Shown piece by piece: positions 16,026 to 24,191 of a DNA stretch of 64,000 nucleotides. Position numbers and translations under genes: made by a program. The stretch is from Amycolatopsis sulphurea. GTDB lineage: Bacteria > Actinomycetota > Actinomycetes > Mycobacteriales > Pseudonocardiaceae. The notes beneath the pieces are model-generated. The model saw nothing but the letters and a program-made list of their open reading frames with translations. It made no database searches and was not told the DNA's origin. Within the stretch, counting starts at the first letter, position 1; each line of letters starts with the position of its first letter. The DNA lies in assembly GCF_002564045.1 (NCBI RefSeq), contig NZ_PDJK01000002.1, positions 4,154,001 through 4,218,000 on the forward strand. The letters are read 5' to 3'.

Positions 16026-17035
16026 CCCCTCGCCAGGACCGGTCCGGCGGATCGGTCTTCCTCCGAAGCCAGGCCGGACAGCCGGAGCTGCGAGACGGCG
16101 ATCCGGTGCGGTTGCGCGAACAGCCGGATCACCGCGCACCGGCGGATGGCTTCCTGGACGATCGTGCGGAGCGCCGCTTCAGCCGGCTCGCTTTCCGCCG
16201 ATAGCACGGACACGGTGCACCGGACGTCCTGCAGGGGGATCGGCGCCGCCGGATCGGCCTGCAGCAGTCCTCGCACGTCCACCCGCGCGTCCGCGCGTAC
16301 CCGCCAGGTCAGCGGGGGTACGCCCGCCTGATCGGCCAGCGCGTTGGCCAGGTCGGCGGCCATTCCCATCAGCAGGTACTCCTGCGGGTTCGGCCCCCAG
16401 TCCACGCCGGCCAGCTGTTTCGGCTGGTCGACCCGCAGCACGTCGGCGGAATCGCGGGCGCCCTCGGATACGAACTGCGTTCCGCTGATCCACCGCAACC
16501 GGCGCATCGCGGTCTCCTCGGCGCTGAACTCCGCGGCGCTGAACTGCAAGGCAGCCCGCGGAAACCGCACCGTGACGGGGATGGCCTCGACGACGGTCCG
16601 GTGGTTCGGGCTGTAGGTCTCCACCTGGGTGATCAGCTCCCGCACCAGCTCCGGGGAGGCGTCCGATTCGATGTCCAGGGCGTAGCCGACGCCGTCCCCG
16701 TGCTCGATGCCGAGGCGGACCGTCTCGAACTCGACGCCGCGTGCGCTGCCGCCGCCGATCAGGGTTTTCAAGGTGCAGGAACCGATTCCGGTGAGGGCCA
16801 GCTCCATCGGCGTGGGTTCCCCGGTCGGCACCACGACGCCCGGCGGCGCCACCGGCCGCTCGAACCGGCGGGCCGATTTGACGGTGCCGAGGATCGCCGG
16901 CCGGACCCGGGCCGTCAGCCCCCTGGTCGGAGAGCACTCCGCTTCGGCCCCATAGCGGTAGTGCGCCTCGGCCGGGTCGGTCCGCGTTTCGTGCACCACC
17001 TCGCTGAAACTGGCTGTGTTGAAGCTGTTGCGCAT
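16022..17035 (-). CDS. Double OsmC-like protein
   Basis: 337 residues from ATG 17035. Two OsmC/Ohr-type halves are visible. The first has TPMELALTGIGSCTLKTLIGGG with the active-site-like C87 and RGVEFETVRLGIEHG. The second has WGPNPQEYLLMGMAADLANALADQAG and WRVRADARVDVRGLL, where the cysteine position is occupied by Ala. Ohr/OsmC proteins reduce organic hydroperoxides through two cysteines in a dimer; a fused pair with only one such cysteine suggests a changed function. It is coupled at both ends (ATGA downstream, three bases from the PLP gene upstream), so it works with the sulphur-type PLP enzyme. Confidence 0.7.
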   Translation of the reverse strand: MRNSFNTASFSEVVHETRTDPAEAHYRYGAEAECSPTRGLTARVRPAILGTVKSARRFERPVAPPGVVVPTGEPTPMELALTGIGSCTLKTLIGGGSARGVEFETVRLGIEHGDGVGYALDIESDASPELVRELITQVETYSPNHRTVVEAIPVTVRFPRAALQFSAAEFSAEETAMRRLRWISGTQFVSEGARDSADVLRVDQPKQLAGVDWGPNPQEYLLMGMAADLANALADQAGVPPLTWRVRADARVDVRGLLQADPAAPIPLQDVRCTVSVLSAESEPAEAALRTIVQEAIRRCAVIRLFAQPHRIAVSQLRLSGLASEEDRSAGPVLARG

Positions 17036-17038
17036 TTC

Positions 17039-18343
17039 TCACGCTCCGTCCGGCGAGCCGAGTGCCTGGGCCAGATCGCGGATCAGGTCGCCCGCGTTCT
17101 CGATACCGGCCGAGAAGCGGATCAATCCGGGATTGATGCCGATCGCGCTGCGCTGCCGGGCGGTGAGTGAACTGTGTGAGGTATTGAACGGCATGCTGAC
17201 CAGTGATTCCACGCCACCCAGACTGGTCGCGACGTACGGGATCTCCAGCCTTCCCATGACGGCCAAAGCGGCCGCGTCGCCACCGGCCACCTCGAAGCTG
17301 ACCATTCCGCCGAACCCGGGATAGCCGGAAAGATCGATCGGCGGCCGGGGCACGGTTCCGCAGGTGGGGTGGAGTACCCGGTGCACCGCGGGATGCCCGC
17401 TGAGAAAACGGGCCACCTTCTCGGCATTGCGATTCTGCGCGGCTATCCGGATGGCCAGCGTTTTCAGCCCGCGTTCCAGCAGGAAACAGGAGAAGGGCTC
17501 CAACGTCCCGCCGAACCGCATCGTCTGGCTCCAGATGCGGTCCAGGAATTTCCGCGGGCCCGCGATCGCGCCGGCGGTGAGATCGCTGTGCCCGCTGAGA
17601 TACTTCGTCGCGCTGTGCACCACGACCGTCGCCCCGTGCTCCAGCGGCCGGGCATTCACCGGGGACAGGAACGTATTGTCGACGACCAGCAGGGCGTCGG
17701 CGTCGGCCACCAGCTTCGCCAGCGCGGGCAGATCGATCATCTTGAGCAGTGGATTGGTCAGGGTCTCGAAGAACAGCAGCTGCGTTTCCGGGCGGATGGC
17801 CGCGGCGACCGACGCCAGGTCGGTCGGGTCGACGAAACTGACCTCGCGCCCGGCCGAGGGCATGTCCTCGCGCAGCAGGTTGTAGGTGCCGCCGTAGACA
17901 TCGTGCGCGGAGATGATGTGGCTGCCCGCATTGGTCAGGCCGTAGACGGTGGCGGCGATCGCGCTCATACCCGAGGAGGTGACGACCGCGCTCTCCGCGT
18001 TCTCCAGCGTGGCGATCTTTTCCTGGACCGCCCACTGGCTGGGGTTGCCGTAGCGGGTGTAGATCGGGACATCGCGAAAGGAGCCGTCGTCGAATGCCTG
18101 ATAGCTCAGCTCGTCGAGCAGGAACGTACTGGTCTGGAAAATGGGCGTGCCGACACTGCCGGTGACCGGGTCCTCATAGGTTCCCGCGTGCACGGCCAGC
18201 GTTTCCGGAGAAAGTGTGCGCGACATCAGGCGATTCTGCTCGGTGACCGGACCGCGGCTGCGCTTGCGTTCGAGTTCGTCGAACCACTTCGTTTCGCCGC
18301 CCGTTTTGTCGAACCCCAAGGCGACACGTTTGTTACCGGGCAA
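17039..18343 (-). CDS. Cystathionine gamma-lyase/synthase-family PLP enzyme
   Basis: 434 residues if started at TTG 18343, chosen because AAGGGGG lies at the right distance (18349-18355) and the extra N-terminus (KWFDELERKRSRGPVTEQNR) looks coded; ATG 18226 (MSRTLSPETLAVHAG) is the conservative alternative. Core motifs: GTPIFQTSTFLL, YTRYGNPSQWAVQEKIATLE, SSGMSAI, DNTFLSPVNARPLEHGA, VVHSATKYLSGHSDLTAG with the PLP lysine, and TSLGGVESLVSMP. The family cleaves or exchanges gamma-substituted amino acids such as cystathionine, methionine or O-acyl-homoserine. It heads the ten-gene minus-strand cluster. A tandem operator-like repeat lies at its 5-prime end. Confidence 0.85.
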   Translation of the reverse strand: MPGNKRVALGFDKTGGETKWFDELERKRSRGPVTEQNRLMSRTLSPETLAVHAGTYEDPVTGSVGTPIFQTSTFLLDELSYQAFDDGSFRDVPIYTRYGNPSQWAVQEKIATLENAESAVVTSSGMSAIAATVYGLTNAGSHIISAHDVYGGTYNLLREDMPSAGREVSFVDPTDLASVAAAIRPETQLLFFETLTNPLLKMIDLPALAKLVADADALLVVDNTFLSPVNARPLEHGATVVVHSATKYLSGHSDLTAGAIAGPRKFLDRIWSQTMRFGGTLEPFSCFLLERGLKTLAIRIAAQNRNAEKVARFLSGHPAVHRVLHPTCGTVPRPPIDLSGYPGFGGMVSFEVAGGDAAALAVMGRLEIPYVATSLGGVESLVSMPFNTSHSSLTARQRSAIGINPGLIRFSAGIENAGDLIRDLAQALGSPDGA

Positions 18344-18353
18344 CGATTCCCCC

Positions 18354-18385
18354 TTGTGCATCCGGATGATTGTGCATCCGGATAG
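18354..18385. promoter_or_regulatory. Tandem 16-bp direct repeat with ATCCGGAT palindromes
   Basis: TTGTGCATCCGGATGA (18354-18369) is followed at once by TTGTGCATCCGGATAG (18370-18385). Each unit contains the 8-bp palindrome ATCCGGAT, so two identical symmetric boxes lie on one face about 1.5 helical turns apart. The first unit touches the ribosome site of the PLP gene that heads the N-hydroxylase cluster. Position and repetition suggest an operator for that cluster. The cognate regulator is not visible in this window. Confidence 0.5.
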
Positions 18386-18690
18386 CCTGCGAAGATGCGT
18401 TTTACGAATAGTGCCACACTTGGCGAAGCTGTCAACCGGCGCCGGATATGCCCACTCGATCGGCTCAGGACAGCGGGTGGTTTCTCCGGATCGTCGTAAA
18501 TCGTCGGCAATGCCTCGGACGAGCCACTCTGCCGTCCCGGCAGGTGACCTGAGCGCGGGCGTGACAGCCCGAATTGCCAGACGATTCCATCGGCCGAGGG
18601 ATGGGATAGGGCCACGATTACCCGAAAGGGGCGCGGGCCGTCGCCGCTCGTGGTTTCGCCGCCGTAGGGCAGGCCCGCTACGGTGTCCCG
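18386..18690. other. Divergent intergenic region between the PLP gene and the methyltransferase gene
   Basis: About 305 bases between two diverging genes. Apart from the tandem repeat at its left edge I see no further repeats, no RNA gene and no convincing promoter hexamers. An AT-rich patch near 18395-18430 (TTTTACGAATAGTGCC) could hold a minus-strand promoter. Reading frames through it are arginine-rich, as expected for non-coding GC-rich sequence. Confidence 0.4.
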
Positions 18691-19458
18691 ATGCAGGAAG
18701 CGAATACCTTCGACCAGGGCATGGCCGGTTGGCAGCAGTGGCAGGAGAGCCCGTGGGGGCGGCTGCGGTACGCGCTGGCCGCGGCGAATCTGCGGCGTCA
18801 CCTCGGCCCCGCCCCGCTGGATGTGCTCGACGTCGGCGGCGGTGACGGTGGCGATGCCGTGGCTCTCGCCATAGCCGGTCACCGGGTACGGATCGTGGAC
18901 AACTCGGCGGAGATGCTGACCGCCGCGCAGCAGCGCGCCGAGGCGGCCGGCGTCGGCGACCGGGTGACGTGCGTGCAGTCGGACCTTCTGCGGATGTCCG
19001 CCGAAACAGCTGATGTCGTGTTGTGTCATAACGTGCTGCAGTACGTCTCTTCCGTCCAGGAAGCCCTCGAGGCAGCGGTCCGGCCACTCCGGCCAGGCGG
19101 CCTCCTGTCGGTCATGGCGATCAACAAACATTCGGTTCCACTGGTGACCGCGGTCCGCAAACTCGATCCGGCCGCCGCACTCGCCGCCCTCGACAGCGAC
19201 CAGCTCGAAACCGCCACCTTCGGGACCGTCGTCACCCTGTTCACCGCCGCCGACCTCGCCGCTGCGATGTCCGAGGTGAACTGCCCACCCACCGCGCATT
19301 ACGGAATCCGCAACGTCTGCGATTACATCGCCGACGACGACCGTAAGAAGGATCCGGTCTTTTACGCGGATCTGGAACGCTTGGAGCTGGCGCTGAGCGA
19401 TCGCGATCCGTACCGGCAGATGGCCCGTCTGTGCCAGCTCGTCGGTACTCGCTTTTGA
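18691..19458 (+). CDS. Class I SAM methyltransferase, CmoM-like
   Basis: 255 residues from ATG 18691; no clear Shine-Dalgarno sequence precedes it. SAM site LDVLDVGGGDGGDAVALA, acidic strand IVDNSAEML, and VVLCHNVLQYV are present. The C-terminal GIRNVCDYIADD recalls CmoM-type enzymes, which methylate the carboxymethoxy group of a tRNA wobble uridine. A small-molecule methyltransferase cannot be excluded given the biosynthetic surroundings. It stands alone, divergent from the N-hydroxylase cluster. Confidence 0.8.
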   Translation: MQEANTFDQGMAGWQQWQESPWGRLRYALAAANLRRHLGPAPLDVLDVGGGDGGDAVALAIAGHRVRIVDNSAEMLTAAQQRAEAAGVGDRVTCVQSDLLRMSAETADVVLCHNVLQYVSSVQEALEAAVRPLRPGGLLSVMAINKHSVPLVTAVRKLDPAAALAALDSDQLETATFGTVVTLFTAADLAAAMSEVNCPPTAHYGIRNVCDYIADDDRKKDPVFYADLERLELALSDRDPYRQMARLCQLVGTRF

Positions 19459-19703
19459 GTGGGCACGCCGGCTGACTCAAACAATTTCGCAACTTGGAAG
19501 GTCTTATCCATAAACAAAAGACCCAGTGTTCCCTCAGGGTCCCGGCAAAGTCGGTCGAGGACTCTTGATCAGCAGAGAGTGAGCCGTGGCTGCCGCGTCA
19601 TCATCGACGGCGCCTGCCATCTCGATCTATTGCGCCCGGCAACGGACGATGCGGAGGTATTCGAGACGCGACCACCTCGCGCTGTGTGCCGGACCTGTCT
19701 CGG

Positions 19704-19758
19704 GTCTGTGAAGGGGCCCTTCACGGACTCTGAGTCTGTGAAGGGCCCCTTCACAGAC
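19704..19758. repeat. Pair of 17-bp palindromic repeats in inverted arrangement
   Basis: GTGAAGGGGCCCTTCAC at 19708-19724 and GTGAAGGGCCCCTTCAC at 19738-19754, joined by a short GGACTCTGAGTCT spacer. Because the spacer is itself near-symmetric, the whole block forms one large imperfect palindrome. A decayed third element may follow (to about 19799). It is the same layout as at 35.7 kb and 59.5 kb. Confidence 0.85.
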
Positions 19759-19968
19759 CTTCACGGACCTCCGCCGTCTGCGCAGGGTCCCTCACAGACT
19801 TTGCCGACACCCTGAGTGTTACCTCATGGACCCGCTCCGTCCGCCAGTAGTCATCGATATTTTTCAACCGCTTTTCGTGTGATCACCCTCCCGGATCAAT
19901 CTTGGGTGACTCTGTGACAATCCGGTACCTGCTTGACATCATGTGCCGCTCAGCACACGCTGTTCGCA

Positions 19969-19982
19969 TTGGTCTGCACCAA
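19969..19982. promoter_or_regulatory. DasR-like (dre-type) operator in front of the sugar importer
   Basis: TTGGTCTGCACCAA is a TTGGT-N4-ACCAA inverted repeat. DasR, a GntR/HutC-type regulator of N-acetylglucosamine metabolism in actinomycetes, binds sites of the form A(C/T)TGGTCTAGACCA(G/C)T; this site differs mainly in the central bases. It lies 62 bases before the first gene of an ABC sugar importer and downstream of a TTGACA box. The match suggests control by amino-sugar availability. No dasR gene is in the window. Confidence 0.55.
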
Positions 19983-20044
19983 AATGGGTCCGTGCCAGGC
20001 CCGGTGACGGTGGTCGGCCCTGGCCGAGGCGGGAGGGCGGAGCA

Positions 20045-21313
20045 GTGCGGCGTAGCAGGACGTGGGCTTGGCTCACGGCGGCGATCGGCGTGGTCGTGGT
20101 GGTGCTCGCCGCCGGGTGCGGGCCGGGGGGCGCCGGTGGCCGGACGCTGACGGTCTGGCTGATGAGCGGCCCGGTGCCCGACGACACGGTCAACGCGATC
20201 GGCAAGGACTTCGAAGCCGCCCATCCCGGCGTCAAGGTCGACTATCAGGTTCAGCAATGGGACGGCATCGGGCAGAAACTGACCACCGCCCTGACCCGCG
20301 GCAGCGGCGGCCCGGACATCATCGAGCTGGGCACCACCCAGGACGCGCAGTACACCTCCCAAGGCGCGCTGCAGGACCTCACGGGCTCGGTCGGCGAGTT
20401 CAACGGCCCGCAATGGCTGCCCACGCTCAAGGAATCCGGCGCCTACGGCGGCAAGCAGTACGGGGTGCCGTTCTACGCGGCCAGCCGGGTCGTCGTCTAC
20501 CGCACCGACCTGTTCCGGCAGGCGGGCATCACCGCGCCGCCCGCGTCCGCCGGCGAATGGCTGGCCGATCTGGCCAGGCTCAAAGCGCTGCCGGGCGTGG
20601 ACCCGCTGTATCTGCCCGGCCAGAACTGGTACGCGCTGCTGTCGTTCATCTGGGATCACGGCGGGGATCTCGCCCACCACGAAGGCGGGACCTGGCGGTC
20701 CACTTTGAACACTCCGGAAGCCAAGGCCGGCTTCGCTTTCTACAAGCAGCTGGTCGACACCTCCGGGACCACCGCGGCCAAGGACACCGACGAGGCCACC
20801 CCGCAGCAGTCGGACGTGATCGCCAAGGGGGACACCGCCAGTTTCATCGGCTTCGGTTCCGATCTGGCCGAGGTGATCGCGTCGAACCCGTCGCTGAAGG
20901 ACAAGTTCAGCGCCTTCCCGATTCCGTCGCGCGCGGCCGGCAAGACCGCACCGGTGCTGGAGGCCGGGTCCATCCTGGCCATCCCGGCCAACAGCAAGAA
21001 CGCGGACCTGGCCAAGGACTGGCTGAAGATCGAGACCAGCGCCAAGTACCAGGCACAGCTGGCCGCCACGGACTCGGTGCCCGGCACCTCCACCGACACC
21101 ACCGCGTTGCAGGCCACCCCGGTGGGCCGGGCGATGGTGGCCGCGTCGAAGGACGGCAAGGTCACCCCGGTCACGCCCCGATGGACGGCCGTCGAGGCCG
21201 ACAACCCGTTGAAATCGGCACTGACCGCGTACCTGACCGGGAAGAAGAGCCTGGATCAGGCCGTGTCGGACGCGGATTCCGCGATCACCAAGACGTTGAC
21301 GAGTTCGAGCTGA
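20045..21313 (+). CDS. Carbohydrate ABC importer, substrate-binding lipoprotein
   Basis: 422 residues from GTG 20045. The N-terminus is a lipoprotein signal: RRSRTWAWL, hydrophobic AAIGVVVVVL, lipobox LAAGC with the lipid cysteine at about residue 23. The mature part (LTVWLMSGPVPDDTVNAIGKDFEAAHPGVKVDYQVQQWDGIGQKLTTAL, then GSGGPDIIELGTT) is a family 1 sugar-binding protein of the maltose/oligosaccharide type, anchored outside the membrane. It is followed by two permease genes and no ATPase, so like many actinomycete sugar systems it would share a general ATPase (MsiK type). The upstream DasR-like site suggests amino-sugars or chito-oligomers. Confidence 0.92.
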   Translation: MRRSRTWAWLTAAIGVVVVVLAAGCGPGGAGGRTLTVWLMSGPVPDDTVNAIGKDFEAAHPGVKVDYQVQQWDGIGQKLTTALTRGSGGPDIIELGTTQDAQYTSQGALQDLTGSVGEFNGPQWLPTLKESGAYGGKQYGVPFYAASRVVVYRTDLFRQAGITAPPASAGEWLADLARLKALPGVDPLYLPGQNWYALLSFIWDHGGDLAHHEGGTWRSTLNTPEAKAGFAFYKQLVDTSGTTAAKDTDEATPQQSDVIAKGDTASFIGFGSDLAEVIASNPSLKDKFSAFPIPSRAAGKTAPVLEAGSILAIPANSKNADLAKDWLKIETSAKYQAQLAATDSVPGTSTDTTALQATPVGRAMVAASKDGKVTPVTPRWTAVEADNPLKSALTAYLTGKKSLDQAVSDADSAITKTLTSSS

Positions 21314-21317
21314 GCGG

Positions 21318-22265
21318 ATGACGGCGACTACGGACACCGGCGTGGGGATCACCCCGTCGGCAACGCGTCCCCACGTGCCATGGCGGCGGAGGCTTCCTTA
21401 CCTGCTCCTGCTGCCCGCGACGGTGACGGTGCTGGCGCTGGTGGGATACCCGGTGCTGTCGGCGGTGCTGACCAGCTTCCGGCAATCGGATCTCGCGCAG
21501 CTGGTCAGCGGCGAGACGGTCTGGAACGGCCTGGACAACTACACCGCGGTTCTGTCCGACCCGGCATTCTGGCAGAGCACGGTGCGTACCCTGCTGTTCA
21601 CCGCGGCGTGCGTGTCCACCAGCGTGCTCGGCGGGTTGCTCGTCGCGTTGCTGATGCGACACGTGCATCGCGTGGTGCGCGGTGTGCTGCAAGTGAGCCT
21701 GGTACTGGCCTGGGCGATGCCGATGCTGGCGGCGACCACGGTGTTCCAGTGGATGTTCGACCAGAACTACGGGATCCTCAACAAGACGTTGGTGCAGCTG
21801 GGTTTTCCGTCGTTCGCCGGGTACTCCTGGTTCTCCACCGGGTTGTCGACGATGGCCGTGATCATGGTCCTGATCGCCTGGCAGAGCATTCCGTTCGTGG
21901 CGTTCACCCTGTACGCGGGCATCCTCGGTGTGCCGGGTGAGCTGTACGAGGCGGCGAGCCTGGACGGGGCGAGCAGCTGGCAGGCGTTCCGCTCGGTGAC
22001 GTGGACGGCCTTGCGCCCGCTGGTCAACGTGGTGACGTTCCTGTCGTTGTTGTGGGATTTCAAGGTGTTCACGCAGGTGTGGGCGATCCGGCAGGGCGGC
22101 CCGGACGGCGGGAGCACGACGTTGCCGGTGCTGCAGTTCATCAAGGGCATCGCCACCAGCCATTTCGGCATCGCCGCCGCGGTGAGCGTGCTCATGACGC
22201 TGATGCTGGTCGCGATCACCTGGCAGAACCTGCGGTTGATGCTGCGTGCCGAGGAGGCGGAGTGA
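21318..22265 (+). CDS. Carbohydrate ABC importer, permease 1
   Basis: 315 residues from ATG 21318, five bases after the binding-protein gene. It has six predicted membrane segments starting with RRLPYLLLLPATVTVLALVGYPVLSAV and the EAASLDGASSWQAFRSVTWTALRPL loop, the EAA motif that contacts the ATPase. This is the MalF/UgpA type of permease. Its stop (TGA 22263-22265) overlaps the next start, so the two permeases are translated together. Confidence 0.93.
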   Translation: MTATTDTGVGITPSATRPHVPWRRRLPYLLLLPATVTVLALVGYPVLSAVLTSFRQSDLAQLVSGETVWNGLDNYTAVLSDPAFWQSTVRTLLFTAACVSTSVLGGLLVALLMRHVHRVVRGVLQVSLVLAWAMPMLAATTVFQWMFDQNYGILNKTLVQLGFPSFAGYSWFSTGLSTMAVIMVLIAWQSIPFVAFTLYAGILGVPGELYEAASLDGASSWQAFRSVTWTALRPLVNVVTFLSLLWDFKVFTQVWAIRQGGPDGGSTTLPVLQFIKGIATSHFGIAAAVSVLMTLMLVAITWQNLRLMLRAEEAE

Positions 22266-23095
22266 TGCCGCGTGCCGGTGTCAAGAAGGTCGTCGTGTCC
22301 GCGGTGGGTGTGCTGGCCGCGGCGTTCTTCGCCTTCCCGACCTACTGGATGATCAGCACGGCCCTGAAGCCGAGCGACCAGTTGTTGTCCGACAGCTACG
22401 ATCTGGTGCCGTTCGGGGTGACGTTCCGGCATTTCCTGGACGGCATCGGCAAAGCCGGATTCACCACGGCGCTGGGCAACAGCGTGATCGCCGCGCTGGG
22501 TGCGGTGGCCTGCGCGCTGGTGGCCGGGCTGCTGGCGGCGGTACCGCTGGCGCGCATGCGTTTCCGTGGCCGTAAGGGTTTCGTGCTGCTGGTGCTGGTC
22601 GCGCAGATGGCGCCGTTCGAGGCGCTGCTGATCCCGATGTACCTGCTGATGCGGGACTTGGACCTGCTCGACCGCCTGCCCGGGTTGATCCTGGTCTACT
22701 TCGGCGCGACCCTGCCGTTCACCGCGTGGACGTTGCGTGGCTTCATCCGGGGCATCCCGGCGGACCTGGAGGAGGCCGCCATGGTGGACGGTTGCGGACG
22801 GTGGTCGGCGTTTCGCCGGGTGACCCTGCCGCTGCTGGGGCCGGGCCTGGTGGCGACTTCGGTGTTCGGCTTCATCACGGCGTGGAACGAGTTCCTGTAC
22901 GCGCTGACGTTCATGCAGAGCGAGGACAAGTTCACCCTGCCGGTGTGGCTGTCGGGCTTCCACACCCAGTTCGGCACGGACTGGGGCGGGACGATGGCGG
23001 CGTCGACGGTGTTCACGTTGCCGGTGCTGATCTTTTTCCTGGTGGTACAGCGCAATCTCGTCGCCGGCCTGACCGCCGGAGCCGTGAAAGGCTGA
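22265..23095 (+). CDS. Carbohydrate ABC importer, permease 2
   Basis: 276 residues from ATG 22265 (TGATG overlap); a GTG at 22262 is also possible. MalG/UgpE-type permease: VVVSAVGVLAAAFFAFPTYWMISTALKPSDQLL first membrane segment, EEAAMVDGCGRWSAFRRVTLPLLGPG EAA loop, and FITAWNEFLYALTFM. It would form the channel with permease 1 and needs an unlinked ATPase. The gene is directly followed by three tandem palindromic repeats. Confidence 0.93.
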   Translation: MPRAGVKKVVVSAVGVLAAAFFAFPTYWMISTALKPSDQLLSDSYDLVPFGVTFRHFLDGIGKAGFTTALGNSVIAALGAVACALVAGLLAAVPLARMRFRGRKGFVLLVLVAQMAPFEALLIPMYLLMRDLDLLDRLPGLILVYFGATLPFTAWTLRGFIRGIPADLEEAAMVDGCGRWSAFRRVTLPLLGPGLVATSVFGFITAWNEFLYALTFMQSEDKFTLPVWLSGFHTQFGTDWGGTMAASTVFTLPVLIFFLVVQRNLVAGLTAGAVKG

Positions 23096-23096
23096 A

Positions 23097-23177
23097 GTCC
23101 GTGAAGGGTCCCTTCACGGACTCAAAGGCTGTGAAGGGTCCCCTCACGGACTCAAAGGCTGTGAAGGGTCCCTTCAC
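23097..23177. repeat. Three palindromic repeats in a 30-bp tandem array
   Basis: GTGAAGGGTCCCTTCAC at 23101-23117, a variant with CCCCTCAC at 23131-23147, and a third copy at 23161-23177, spaced exactly 30 bases apart with the linker GGACTCAAAGGCT. It follows the second permease stop by six bases. Unlike the inverted pairs elsewhere, these copies are direct repeats, which suggests local amplification of one unit. It may act as a transcript end or mRNA stabiliser. Confidence 0.85.
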
Positions 23178-23273
23178 GGCGCCGCCGGCTTACCCGATTG
23201 CCATATTGCCGGGGGTGGCGGGAATTGACTAGGTTGATCATGGGAAACGGCGGGGATTTGAAAGGGCGGGTAC

Positions 23274-24191
23274 ATGCGGACGGAAAGTATTTCCCGGGTG
23301 GCGCGTCCGGTGCGAGCCTGTTTGTCGGGTGAGGACTTGGACTGGCTGGGTGGACGGTCGGTGTGCGTCGCCCTCGATCTGTGTACCACGGTGGAATTGG
23401 CCGAGAGCGGTGGGAACACCGAATGGTCGGCCGAGATCTGGACCTTCCTGAAGGAACGGATTCCGGCGCTGCCGCCGGAGCCGCCACCGGTGCGGGTGAC
23501 CAGCCGCGCTCCGCTCGCCAGCGGGCTTTCCTCGTCCACCGCCCTGATCCTCGGCCTGTTCGCAGTGTTCGTCCCTGCCGCGTCGGGGATCTCTCGGGAC
23601 CAGGTGATCCAATGGGCCTATGAGTTCGAATTCGCCATCTGCAACGGCGGTGGCATGGATCATCTCGCGATCGCCTTGGGCGGCGTCACCCTGTTTCACG
23701 GCCGCCCGGCCGGTCTGCCCGAGGTGGGCGGCCGGATCGGTCTTCCGGCGGAATGGTCGGTCGTCGTCATCGACTCGGGGACGCCGAAATCGACGCCGGA
23801 TCACATCAGGTCGGTGCGCGCGCAATGCGCCGCCGGAGATCCGGTGCTCGCCGAATACCTCGCGCGTTCGGATGACGCCTCCGGCGTCGTGTGGAAAGGA
23901 ATCCAGGAAGAGGATCTAGAAATGGTGAGTACCGGTATGGCCGCCGCGCACGAGGCGATGCGTGACTGTCAGCAGATGTCCACGCCACTGCTCGAACAGT
24001 TGCGGGTGCGCGCGTACCAGACCGCCGGGATGACATTGAAGGTCAGCGGCGCGGGTGGGGGAGGGGCGCTGGTGGGCGTGTGCGCGACCGCCGACGTGCC
24101 CGCGCTCACCAGCGCACTACGTGCCGCCTATCAGCAGAGTTACCCCGGCGTTCAGGTGCTGGTGGCCGCGCCGGCGCCCTCGCTTTCATAG
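23274..24191 (+). CDS. GHMP-family sugar kinase
   Basis: 305 residues from ATG 23274, preceded by GGGCGGG. GHMP motifs: RACLSGEDLDWLGGRSVCVALD, the phosphate-binding loop APLASGLSSSTALI, CNGGGMDHLAIALGG, and KVSGAGGGGALVG near the C-terminus. The GEDLDWLGG opening resembles the GEHTDYNGG sugar motif of galactokinase-like enzymes. It likely phosphorylates the sugar brought in by the preceding ABC system, or an unusual sugar of the downstream glycosyl cluster. Its last 40 bases overlap the end of the convergent gene at 24152. Confidence 0.85.
   Translation: MRTESISRVARPVRACLSGEDLDWLGGRSVCVALDLCTTVELAESGGNTEWSAEIWTFLKERIPALPPEPPPVRVTSRAPLASGLSSSTALILGLFAVFVPAASGISRDQVIQWAYEFEFAICNGGGMDHLAIALGGVTLFHGRPAGLPEVGGRIGLPAEWSVVVIDSGTPKSTPDHIRSVRAQCAAGDPVLAEYLARSDDASGVVWKGIQEEDLEMVSTGMAAAHEAMRDCQQMSTPLLEQLRVRAYQTAGMTLKVSGAGGGGALVGVCATADVPALTSALRAAYQQSYPGVQVLVAAPAPSLS

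Larger units (their letters stand above)
19459..20044. other. Long intergenic region with palindromic repeats and importer promoter
   Basis: 586 bases without a confident gene. A plus-strand frame at about 19590-19695 (VIIDGACHLDLLRPATDDAEVF, then PPRAVCRTC) looks protein-like and runs into the repeats; it may be a gene relic but has no clear start. Two palindromic repeats follow (19708-19754). Then an AT-richer part (19830-19990) holds TTGACA at 19933-19938 and the TTGGT-N4-ACCAA operator, i.e. the promoter region of the sugar importer. Confidence 0.5.

Noticed and set aside
23097..23177. Periodic repeats as a CRISPR array
   Set aside because: Only three units, the spacers are identical, the repeats are perfect short palindromes and no cas gene is nearby.
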